Below, in pieces: positions 7,408 through 14,208 of a DNA stretch of 16,409 bases (the first letter of the stretch is position 1; each line of letters opens with the position of its first letter). The translations under genes and the position numbers were made by a program. The stretch spans positions 1 to 16,409 of the forward strand of contig DATAYF010000391.1 in the NCBI GenBank assembly GCA_036272735.1, read 5' to 3'. The notes below the pieces were generated by a model, which did not search any database, had not been told where the DNA came from, and was given only the letters and a program-made list of their open reading frames with translations. The stretch is from DATAYF01 sp036272735 (lineage in GTDB: Bacteria; Chloroflexota; Ktedonobacteria; Ktedonobacterales; Ktedonobacteraceae).

Positions 7408-10086
7408 ATGACTCTCTTATCATCAGGTTATAGTGACATTGAACGCTTGCGCGACTCCATCGACACTGCCTGGGATGTTGCTCGCCAATTTGGGCTGGAT
7501 CCCTTCCCAACACACTTTGAACTGGTTCCAGCCTCTATCATGTATGAGTTTGCCTCCTATGGCTTGCCTGGACGCTTTAGCCACTGGACGCACGGTAAAG
7601 CCTATTACCGGCAGAAAATGCAGTACGACTTCGGACTGAGCAAAATTTACGAAATGGTCGTCAATACTAATCCGAGCTATGCCTTCTTGATGGAGATGAA
7701 TGACCTGCTACAAAATACCTTTGTGGCGGCGCACGTCTTTGGTCATACCGACTTTTTCAAAAATAATGCCTACTTCCAACATACCTCGCGCCGCATGATC
7801 GATAAGGCTAGCATGCACGCGGAACGCATCGCCAAATACGAGTTTGATCATGGCAAAGAGGAGGTCGAACGCTTTCTCGATGCCGCGCTCTCTATTCAGG
7901 AGCATGTCGATTACAACCTGTTCCTGCGCAACGATGAGCCTGCTCAGACCGAGAAGCCTATGCAAGCGCCGAGCAGCGAGTACGACGACCTGTGGGGGCT
8001 GGACGACAGGGCCAGGCGCGCCGAGGCAGAACACGATGCACACCCTGGCAAACCACCAAAGTTTCCTGAAAAGCCAGAGAAGGACCTCTTGCTCTTCTTA
8101 ATTCGCTACTCGCCGATCCTTCAGCCCTGGCAGCGCGATACCCTCGAAATTGTGCGCAACGAGATGCTCTACTTCGTGCCGCAGATGCAGACTAAGGTCA
8201 TGAATGAGGGCTGGGCCTGCCTTGTTGGCAATAGCCTTGTGCTCACTGAACACGGCTTTATGCGCTATGATCGGTTACACGAACAACTTGCTCAAGGCAG
8301 CAGCATACGCGTAAGTAGCGGTGACAATAAAATCGATCCCATTACCGACCGTCATATTACGCGCAACGCCGCGACGGTACGGCTGCGCACCCGCCGTGGT
8401 CTGGTGTTAGAAGGTGCACAGGAGCATAAGCTGAGCATCGGCTCCAATCAGTGGATCGCTTTGCGAGATGTACAGGTTGGACAACATATTCCACTGCGTG
8501 TCGGCGAGAATATCTGGCCTGCGCAACTCGTGCCCATCGCTCAACCAACCAGGCTCGTTTCGGCTACTATTGCTGATGTTGCTCAGTCCGCTGGTGTGGG
8601 CGTTCATACGGTGTATCGTTCACTGAGCGGCAAAACCACGTATGCCCAGGATCGCATTGCCACAGCTATCGAACAAACAGGCTACACGGCTGGCAATGCT
8701 GGCAAGCCCCTATATGGAAGTCGCTTCCCGCTCACTGCTCCGACGCATATGACCGCCGAATTCGCTGAATTTCTGGGTTACCTGGTCGGAGATGGCAACA
8801 TTCACGTCTCTAAAAATGCTATAGGCTTCACTTCGGGAGACCACGAGGCGGCGGAACGTTATGCTCAACTGGTCCTCGCCTTGTTTGCCATCGAGCCTAC
8901 GTTGTATTGGGATGCCCGCACGATCAATGGACAGGGAGGACGCTGGCGCGTCGTCTTCTACTCGGCACACGTGCTCGATCTTTTGCACTCACTTGGTATC
9001 GATCTGCACGCGAAGGCACGCGCCAAATGTATTCCAGAGGCCGTGCTACGTTCTCCCAAATCAGTCATGAGTGCCTTTTTGCGCGCCTACTTTGATTGTG
9101 ATGGCTGCGCCTCTCATACCGATGGCGTAATACTCTCAACGTTCAGCGATGAACTGGCACAAGCGACTCAGATTATCCTGTTCAACTACGGCATCCTATC
9201 ACGCCGCTATGGTCCCAATATTCGTATCAAAGGAGCATCCGCTCGCTTGTTCGCCGACGAGATCGATTTTGGCCTTGCACGCAAACGCGAGAAATTGGCG
9301 CAGTACGTGCACGCACATCGCTGGTTCTTAGCCGAAGAACCAGGCGATGAAGTCGTTAGTATTGAGCACGATATCGCGGACGTCTACGATATTACGGTTG
9401 ATGACTCGCATAGCTATGTTGCTAACGGTATGCTGCACCACAATAGTATCTGGCACTCACGCATCATGCGTGAATTAGCGGATAAAAGCACCATTACCGA
9501 CTCCGAAGTGATCGAGTTCGCACACTTACATTCGGGCGTGCTCTCGCCCTCGCGCACGTCGCTCAATCCGTACTACATCGGCTTCAAGATCTTCGAGGAT
9601 ATCGAGCGCCGCTGGGATAATCCGACGCGTGAGGAGCAGGAACGCCTCGCACGCAAATCTGGTCATGGCAAAGCCAAAATGTTCGAGGTGCGCGAACTCG
9701 ACAACGATGTTTCGTTCCTGCGCAACTATCTGACTGAGGATCTGATCAAAGACCTCGATCTCTACCTCTACCGTAAAGAGGGTGACGAGTGGGTGATCGT
9801 TGAAAAAAATTGGCAGAAGGTGCGCGATGGCATCGTTGCCAGCATGACAAACTTCAGCTATCCCTACCTCGTTGTTGACGATGGCGACTATCGTGGCAAT
9901 CGCGAACTCTACATCAAGCACCTCTTCGAAGGTCAGGAGCTTGATCTGATCTACGCCGAAAAGACCTTGCAGCACGTCTTCACACTCTGGGGCCGTCCTG
10001 TCCACTTGGAAACCACCTACGACGGCAAGCGCATCCTGCTCACTTACGATGGTGAGCGAAACAGCAAAAGCACACTTGAGAAGTAG
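7408..10086 (+). CDS. spoVR: SpoVR family protein interrupted in frame by an intein
   Basis: The precursor has 892 residues; removing the intein (residues 271-679) leaves 483, the normal size of SpoVR/YcgB proteins. The ATG at 7408 lies 9 nt after AAGGAG (7393-7398); an ATG at 7402 is too close and a GTG at 7354 precedes that signal. The N-extein (1-270) carries the family motif AAHVFGHTDFFKNN and ends in MNEGWA. The C-extein resumes with SIWHSRIMREL, rebuilding the conserved NEGWASxWH motif, and continues with SGVLSPSRTSLNPYYIGFKI. SpoVR is needed for normal spore cortex in Bacillus and its homologue YcgB is stress-induced in enterics; the biochemical activity is not settled. It is the last gene of the prkA-yhbH-spoVR operon. 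Functional SpoVR should require splicing, with the intein Cys1/Asn409 and extein Ser+1 all present. Confidence 0.95.
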   Translation: MTLLSSGYSDIERLRDSIDTAWDVARQFGLDPFPTHFELVPASIMYEFASYGLPGRFSHWTHGKAYYRQKMQYDFGLSKIYEMVVNTNPSYAFLMEMNDLLQNTFVAAHVFGHTDFFKNNAYFQHTSRRMIDKASMHAERIAKYEFDHGKEEVERFLDAALSIQEHVDYNLFLRNDEPAQTEKPMQAPSSEYDDLWGLDDRARRAEAEHDAHPGKPPKFPEKPEKDLLLFLIRYSPILQPWQRDTLEIVRNEMLYFVPQMQTKVMNEGWACLVGNSLVLTEHGFMRYDRLHEQLAQGSSIRVSSGDNKIDPITDRHITRNAATVRLRTRRGLVLEGAQEHKLSIGSNQWIALRDVQVGQHIPLRVGENIWPAQLVPIAQPTRLVSATIADVAQSAGVGVHTVYRSLSGKTTYAQDRIATAIEQTGYTAGNAGKPLYGSRFPLTAPTHMTAEFAEFLGYLVGDGNIHVSKNAIGFTSGDHEAAERYAQLVLALFAIEPTLYWDARTINGQGGRWRVVFYSAHVLDLLHSLGIDLHAKARAKCIPEAVLRSPKSVMSAFLRAYFDCDGCASHTDGVILSTFSDELAQATQIILFNYGILSRRYGPNIRIKGASARLFADEIDFGLARKREKLAQYVHAHRWFLAEEPGDEVVSIEHDIADVYDITVDDSHSYVANGMLHHNSIWHSRIMRELADKSTITDSEVIEFAHLHSGVLSPSRTSLNPYYIGFKIFEDIERRWDNPTREEQERLARKSGHGKAKMFEVRELDNDVSFLRNYLTEDLIKDLDLYLYRKEGDEWVIVEKNWQKVRDGIVASMTNFSYPYLVVDDGDYRGNRELYIKHLFEGQELDLIYAEKTLQHVFTLWGRPVHLETTYDGKRILLTYDGERNSKSTLEK
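8560..8724 (+). other. LacI-type helix-turn-helix inside the intein
   Basis: Intein residues about 115-169 read ATIADVAQSAGVGVHTVYRS and then a third-helix and hinge-like stretch (AQDRIATAIEQTGYTAGNAG, KPLYGSR). Compared with the LacI DNA-binding domain, the pattern of hydrophobic, acidic, Ala, Gly-Val and Thr-Val positions agrees nearly throughout (I118, D120, V121, A122, A125, V127, T131, V132, L136). The normal hinge region follows with conserved spacing. It lies after the N-terminal splicing half and before the first LAGLIDADG motif, so it probably helps the endonuclease recognise DNA. Confidence 0.8.
8761..9330 (+). other. LAGLIDADG homing endonuclease region of the intein
   Basis: It contains two LAGLIDADG helices, GYLVGDG (Asp192, codon 8791-8793) and RAYFDCDG (Asp293 and Asp295, codons 9094 and 9100), about 100 residues apart, as in monomeric two-repeat enzymes. 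Both catalytic acidic positions are kept, and no frameshift or stop interrupts the region, so activity is plausible. The expected target is the uninterrupted spoVR sequence spanning the codons for NEGWA/SIWH. Confidence 0.85.
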
Positions 10087-10095
10087 TTTAGGATA

Positions 10096-10137
10096 ATAAG
10101 CGCAAAATGTCCCACTGGTAGGGCGTTTTGCGCTTAT
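10096..10137 (+). terminator. Terminator of the prkA-yhbH-spoVR operon
   Basis: ATAAGCGCAAAA at 10096-10107 is the exact reverse complement of 10126-10137. The stem extends inward through TGTCC/GGGCG with G-U pairs to an 8-nt loop. It begins 9 nt after the spoVR stop. The descending arm contains TTTT but no long U-tract follows. It marks the boundary with the permease gene. Confidence 0.65.
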
Positions 10138-10183
10138 CATCCCCCTTCACCCTTCGCAACAGTCCACGAGCACCAACATATTC

Positions 10184-10212
10184 TTGACATAATGGTATGG
10201 CTCAGGTATCTT
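10184..10212 (+). promoter_or_regulatory. Sigma-70 promoter of the NCS1 permease gene
   Basis: A perfect TTGACA at 10184-10189, a 17-nt spacer and TATCTT at 10207-10212. Initiation near 10219 would be downstream of the ATG at 10192, which excludes that start and supports the ATG at 10300. Confidence 0.7.
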
Positions 10213-10299
10213 GTTGCTAAGCATAAATTCCTCATTTTGAGTAGCCCATCCTTGCCGAGAAATCCTGTTCACCCACTATCTCAAAGGAGCTATCATCAT

Positions 10300-11730
10300 A
10301 TGGCAGATGAGACACGGACTTTTTCTATTGAGCAACATTCCGTCGATTTTATTCCAGAAAATGAGCGCCATGGTTCCGTATTCAGCCTCTTTACACTCTG
10401 GTTTGCTGCCAACATGCAAATCACGTCCGTCGTAACTGGCGCGCTCGCCGTCATCATGGGATTGCCGCTAATCTGGGCGATTATCGCCATTGTCCTCGGC
10501 AATGCACTCGGTGGTATTTTTATGGCTCTGCATTCGGCGCAAGGCCCACGCATGGGTATTCCACAAATGATCCAGAGTCGCGCACAATTTGGGTTCTACG
10601 GCGCAATTCTGCCGCTGATCCTCGTCATTATCCTGTACATTGGCTTTTTTGCCAGCAGTGGTGTACTCGGAGGACAGGCACTATCCGCCTGGACTGGCTT
10701 GCCAGTTACTCCATCAATTATCATTGTTGCCGCGTTCTGTACCGTGCTCGCAATTTTTGGGTATACGTTGATCCACCGTTACGAAGGCATCACCAGCATC
10801 CTATTTCTCATCGGCTTCATCTATTTGACGATACGTCTGCTGCTTCAAGGAGGCATATCCCACGCCTTCAGCGGCAGCACACCCTTCACCTTCGGCACTT
10901 TTTTGCTCGTGGTCTCGGTGACGGCATCGTGGCAACTCACCTATGGTCCCTACGTCTCGGACTATTCGCGCTACCTGCCACACAACACACCACAGAGCCT
11001 CTCGTTCTGGTGGACCTACCTCGGCTCGGTCATTTCTAGCATCTGGATGATGTGTTTTGGTAGCATTGCTGTCGCCATCGCATCGAAGCAGTTCCAGGCC
11101 GACGCCGTGAGCTATGTTGTGGCGCAGGCCGGTCACGGTCTCGGCGGCATCATGTTTCTGCTAATCCTGCTGGGTATTGTTGCTGCCAACGTCCTCAATC
11201 TCTACGGCTTCTTCATGACTACCACGGCTGCTATCGCCGTTGGACAGCGCTTCCGCATGCGCATGAGTGTACGCATCCTCTTCATCCTGGTCGCGGCCAT
11301 CATCGGGACGGCGGTCGCCATCCTTGGGCAGGGAAATTTCATCAGCAACTACGAAACGTTCCTCAACTTCCTGCTCTACTTCTTGCTGCCCTGGAGCGCC
11401 ATCAGTATCGTCGATTTCTATTTTGTCCGCCGCGAACAGTACGATATCCAGGCGATCTTCGATCCACATGGTATCTACGGACTCATCAACTGGCGTACGT
11501 TTATTGCCTATATTGTTGCCATCCTCTGCGAATTGCCATTTGCCAACACCACATTCTATGTCGGCTTTATCGCTCCTCACCTGGGTGGTGCAGATATTGC
11601 CTGGATTGTTGGCCTGATCGTGTCTGGTGGCCTGTATTATCTGTTGCAGCGTGGACGAGCCGTACTGCCCGCCTCACAGCCTAGCCCGGCAACACAAGAT
11701 GAGAAAGGTCAAGAAGTGTCGAAAGCCTGA
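10300..11730 (+). CDS. NCS1 family purine/cytosine-type permease
   Basis: The 476-residue, strongly hydrophobic protein has about 12 predicted membrane segments, matching the nucleobase-cation symport-1 (NCS1) family that imports purines, cytosine, hydantoins or thiamine precursors with a cation. Family features include an N-terminal FSIEQHSVDFIPENERHG preceding helix 1, PQMIQSRAQFGFYGA at 88-102, and YGPYVSDYSRYLP at 215-227 in the middle of the protein. It most resembles the Fcy2/CodB-like purine-cytosine permease subgroup, but the substrate cannot be fixed from sequence alone. The tail is short and hydrophilic. The ATG at 10300 is chosen because AAAGGAG (10283-10289) is 10 nt upstream and the promoter excludes the earlier ATG. 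It is probably monocistronic. Confidence 0.9.
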   Translation: MADETRTFSIEQHSVDFIPENERHGSVFSLFTLWFAANMQITSVVTGALAVIMGLPLIWAIIAIVLGNALGGIFMALHSAQGPRMGIPQMIQSRAQFGFYGAILPLILVIILYIGFFASSGVLGGQALSAWTGLPVTPSIIIVAAFCTVLAIFGYTLIHRYEGITSILFLIGFIYLTIRLLLQGGISHAFSGSTPFTFGTFLLVVSVTASWQLTYGPYVSDYSRYLPHNTPQSLSFWWTYLGSVISSIWMMCFGSIAVAIASKQFQADAVSYVVAQAGHGLGGIMFLLILLGIVAANVLNLYGFFMTTTAAIAVGQRFRMRMSVRILFILVAAIIGTAVAILGQGNFISNYETFLNFLLYFLLPWSAISIVDFYFVRREQYDIQAIFDPHGIYGLINWRTFIAYIVAILCELPFANTTFYVGFIAPHLGGADIAWIVGLIVSGGLYYLLQRGRAVLPASQPSPATQDEKGQEVSKA

Positions 11731-11795
11731 TTGCACCTGTATTGATGGGGCTGTATGTATTCCGGACACATACAGCCCCATCAATACAGGTGCAA
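11731..11795 (+). terminator. Perfect 28-bp inverted repeat directly after the permease stop
   Basis: Positions 11731-11758 and 11768-11795 are exact reverse complements over 28 nt, with a 9-nt loop. The left arm starts TTGCACCTGTATTG and abuts the TGA stop at 11728-11730. The stem is unusually long and perfect, and no U-tract follows, so it may stop transcription from both sides, protect the 3' end, or be a mobile palindromic repeat. Confidence 0.6.
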
Positions 11796-11822
11796 ATGCT
11801 GATTCCTTGAGCCAATTTTGAC

Positions 11823-11851
11823 TTGTTAACGGTCGCAACGTCCTCTACAAT
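11823..11851 (+). promoter_or_regulatory. Promoter of the membrane-anchored protein gene
   Basis: TTGTTA at 11823-11828, 17-nt spacer, TACAAT at 11846-11851. Predicted initiation near 11858 gives a leader of about 113 nt before the ATG at 11971. Confidence 0.5.
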
Positions 11852-11970
11852 AGGAAGTGATGCAGCGTATACGCAATGCTTTCACCCATACCCTGCACCT
11901 TTTAAGACTTCTTGTTCGTACATGTATTGGCTGAATAAGGCGTCTTCATTTGTATCGAGGAGCGATTATT

Positions 11971-13905
11971 ATGATTATCTTACTCCTGGCCTTGATCGGT
12001 GCGCTGATCGTCATGGCAATTCTCACCATCGGACGGCTGGGTTTTGGGCGGCGCGAGAAGTTTGAAGCACGCCGTTTCTTCTCCTGGTTCGCCAGGTACT
12101 TTATCTTTAACTATATCGTGTGCCTGCTGATCCTCTACCTGGCACAGCCCGCGCTCACCGGACCGTTCTGGGGTTGGCAATGGCTGGGTTGGCCGCTGTT
12201 GTTCAGTTGCATCGGTTGCCTCTTCGCCTTCGCTCGCCCAACGATGGGTATTCTGGAAGAGGCTTCGCTGGCCGCGCAGGGACTCTCGCGCTCGTCGAGT
12301 CGCAGCACGACCAGCAGTACCCCCAAAACTTCGCGCGGCTCCATCGCGGCTGGCATCTTCGGCCTGATATTGATTGCCGTGTTGGGTATCGCGGCCACCA
12401 TTTTAATCAACATCTTTACTACCTGGTTCGATGTTAACGCCAAAGCGCTGGCGGCTATTCCTAATGTGCATATGACCACCTCAAGTACACTGCCACCCAC
12501 CGATGCCAACAACATCGTGCTGGTTAGTCAGAGCGTGGCCTCCTACAAGGGGCAACAGGTGCTGGGCTCTACCGGACAAAACCTTGGTTCGGCCTATAGT
12601 ATCGATCCCTCAAGCTATACCCTGCAATCTATTAAACGCCATCTGTACTACGTCGCTCCGCTATCCTACAGTAACATTTTTGTGAATCTCTCGAATAATC
12701 ACACTCCTGGCTTTGTGGTCGTCGATGCCGAGAATCCGCAGGCCGTTCCCAAACTCTACACCGATCAGCTGCAGGCCAATAGCTCGCTTGGTTACTTGCC
12801 GGGTGCACTGCTCAACCAGGACCTGTTGCGTCACGTCTACCTGAATGGTTATACCTACGGTCGCCTGCTTGATCCCACGCTAGAGTTGGACGACAACTTT
12901 CACCCCTACTGGACCATCTCGCTGATGCAGCCTATTCGCGGCTATACCGGCAACGCGCTCTCGCAAGTGCTGCTTGTCAATGCTCACACAGGCGTCATCT
13001 CCAAATACAGCCCGCAAAACGTGCCATCCTGGGTAGACCGCGTGATGCCCGCCAGTACCGTAACCCAATACCTGAACTGGTGGGGTCTGTATCACTACGC
13101 CCCCTGGTTCAACCCTTCGGGTCTGGGCCAGCAGAAACCCGCCAGTGATCCCGAACTGCTCTACAACAGCGTCGATCAGCCGGTATGGTTGATCCCCATG
13201 ACCTCGTCTTCTTCGAATGACAATTCGAGCACGGGCGTCTTTCTTTTCAACACGCACAAAAACGAGGCCAATTTCTACCCCTTGCAGGGTCTCGGCATCG
13301 GCGATAACGTGCAAAAGACCTTCTCGTCAACGCGTGCCAACATTCGTAACTACAATGTTGCCAGTGTGCAGCTCTACCAGATTTACAACACCCCGACGTG
13401 GGTCGCCATCTACGTGCAGAGCACGAATAGCGGCGACATCTTCCAGTCGGTCGGCCTGGTTGATGCACGCAACTTGAACGGCGGCAACGTGCAATTCGAA
13501 AACTCCTTGCCACAGGCATTACAGGATTATCAGCAGTGGTTGACGCAGAACAATACCGGCGGTGGAGGTAGTGGTAGTTCGGGAGGTGGGCCCAAAACAC
13601 TGACGGTGAGTGGGAAGGTGTTGCGTGTCTCGCCGGTACAGCAGGGTGGTAGCACGGTCTACTATATCCAGGTAGCCGGGCAGAACACCATCTTTACGGC
13701 GAACGTCTCGCTTTCACCCAAGCTGCCACTCGTGCAGCCCGGCGATACCATCACCGGCACCTACACGGGTCCAGCTAGCACGCCAGTGAACCTGCAAACC
13801 TTTGACGATACCACGATCCAGTTGGGGACAGGTTCAACGGGCACACCAACTCCCACGCCGACAAAAACGCCAGCAGTGACGCCGACGCCGACATCTAAGC
13901 GCTAG
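11971..13905 (+). CDS. Membrane-anchored protein of unknown function with OB-like domain and PT-rich tail
   Basis: The protein has 644 residues, starting at the ATG 8 nt after GAGGAG (11957-11962); a TTG at 11950 precedes that signal. Hydrophobic segments at about 2-20, 42-60, 71-88 and 125-150 anchor it, with a Ser/Thr-rich cytoplasmic-looking loop at 105-122. Residues about 155-525 form one large, aromatic-rich extracytoplasmic domain that I do not recognise; HTGVISKYS and LDPTLELDDNFHPYWTISL are typical stretches. A Gly/Ser linker (about 530-543) leads to a beta-rich domain of about 75 residues, beginning TLTVSGKVLRVSP and containing VQPGDTITGTYTG, which looks like a small OB fold. The end is a repeated Thr-Pro tail (TPTPTPTKTP). 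It is preceded by its own promoter. A role at the cell surface is inferred; no enzyme motif is visible. Confidence 0.8.
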   Translation: MIILLLALIGALIVMAILTIGRLGFGRREKFEARRFFSWFARYFIFNYIVCLLILYLAQPALTGPFWGWQWLGWPLLFSCIGCLFAFARPTMGILEEASLAAQGLSRSSSRSTTSSTPKTSRGSIAAGIFGLILIAVLGIAATILINIFTTWFDVNAKALAAIPNVHMTTSSTLPPTDANNIVLVSQSVASYKGQQVLGSTGQNLGSAYSIDPSSYTLQSIKRHLYYVAPLSYSNIFVNLSNNHTPGFVVVDAENPQAVPKLYTDQLQANSSLGYLPGALLNQDLLRHVYLNGYTYGRLLDPTLELDDNFHPYWTISLMQPIRGYTGNALSQVLLVNAHTGVISKYSPQNVPSWVDRVMPASTVTQYLNWWGLYHYAPWFNPSGLGQQKPASDPELLYNSVDQPVWLIPMTSSSSNDNSSTGVFLFNTHKNEANFYPLQGLGIGDNVQKTFSSTRANIRNYNVASVQLYQIYNTPTWVAIYVQSTNSGDIFQSVGLVDARNLNGGNVQFENSLPQALQDYQQWLTQNNTGGGGSGSSGGGPKTLTVSGKVLRVSPVQQGGSTVYYIQVAGQNTIFTANVSLSPKLPLVQPGDTITGTYTGPASTPVNLQTFDDTTIQLGTGSTGTPTPTPTKTPAVTPTPTSKR

Positions 13906-14029
13906 CCTTCTTGGGCAAGGGGTTGGTCGTCTTGCCTCAAATGTCATCGCAGTATGTGTATGTGGCCCGGTCACATGCACATTTATCTATGGTTTCGGAA
14001 ACCATCAATATTCGTCTATGTATTCGGGA
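13906..14029. repeat. Two short hairpins following the membrane-protein gene
   Basis: A weak GGCAAG/CTTGCC hairpin lies at 13914-13936. It is followed by an 11-bp imperfect hairpin (13954-13964 with 13972-13982, one G-U pair) and ATGGTTTC-G-GAAACCAT at 13989-14005. The last shares TATGGTTT/AAACCAT with the core of the adjacent 52-bp palindrome. They may act as terminators or be remains of a palindromic repeat element. Confidence 0.5.
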
Positions 14030-14081
14030 TGCATAAACGATGCTTTATGGTTTGGCCAAACCATAAAGCATCGTTTATGCA
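14030..14081. repeat. Perfect 52-bp palindrome without a loop
   Basis: Positions 14030-14055 and 14056-14081 are exact reverse complements over 26 nt, with the centre at TTTGG|CCAAA. No base is left unpaired at the axis. It lies about 125 bp after the upstream gene, and its outer sequence (GCATAAACGATGC) is not shared with other palindromes in the window. Confidence 0.85.
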
Positions 14082-14103
14082 ATTTATCGTCCCGAGCGTA
14101 AGG

Positions 14104-14124
14104 CTCCTGGCTTCAGCCATGGGG
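14104..14124 (+). repeat. IS605-right-end-like hairpin, copy 1
   Basis: CTCCTGGC-TTCA-GCCATGGGG: a stem with a single bulged T on the 3' side. The same architecture occurs at 14426-14446. The pattern CCTGGCTTCAGCCATGGGG is typical of the right end / omega-RNA 3' end of IS200/IS605 and IS1341-type elements. No tnpB or tnpA lies beside it. Confidence 0.5.
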
Positions 14125-14173
14125 ATAGAAGCGAGTCTTTGTTTGGGGCAGGGGATGGGTCGACATCTCCTGC

Positions 14174-14202
14174 TTGACATGCTAGAACTCCTGTACTATA
14201 CT
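14174..14202 (+). promoter_or_regulatory. Near-consensus sigma-70 promoter without a downstream protein gene
   Basis: A perfect TTGACA at 14174-14179, exactly 17 nt, then TATACT at 14197-14202. Predicted initiation is near 14209. The next 245 nt on this strand are structured and carry no convincing ORF, and the next gene is on the other strand. Confidence 0.65.
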
Positions 14203-14208
14203 ATAACC

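Larger units (their letters stand above)
8218..9444 (+). mobile_element. SpoVR intein: Hint splicing domain with LAGLIDADG endonuclease
   Basis: This 409-residue in-frame insertion begins at Cys1 (TGC 8218-8220) and ends ...MLHHN at Asn409 (AAT 9442-9444), followed by extein Ser+1. Block A is CLVGNSLVLTEHGF. Block B is LEGAQEHKLSI around His70, with Ala67 where Thr is usual. Block F is VYDITVDDSHSYVANG and block G is HHN with the penultimate His. The endonuclease region holds two LAGLIDADG helices: FLGYLVGDGNI with D192, and FLRAYFDCDG at 287-296 with D293 and D295. A LacI-like helix-turn-helix occupies residues about 115-169. It is a class 1, apparently intact, splicing- and homing-competent intein. 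Insertion in the most conserved host motif is typical of homing elements. Confidence 0.95.

Noticed and set aside
8218..9444. Reading the insertion as a gene fusion or assembly chimera rather than an intein
   Set aside because: Exact Cys1 and His-Asn/Ser boundaries, all splicing blocks and restoration of the NEGWASxWH motif on excision make an intein the only reasonable explanation.
9526..10140. Open frame of 204 codons opposite the spoVR C-extein
   Set aside because: Would read through the operon terminator hairpin and lacks a ribosome binding site; spoVR is the real gene.
10192..10299. N-terminal extension of the permease from the ATG at 10192
   Set aside because: The TTGACA/TATCTT promoter places initiation downstream of this ATG, and AAAGGAG supports the ATG at 10300.
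13840..13902. Short tandem repeats encoding Thr-Pro near the end of the membrane-protein gene
   Set aside because: Explained as a PT-rich surface-protein stalk, not a separate repeat element or CRISPR.
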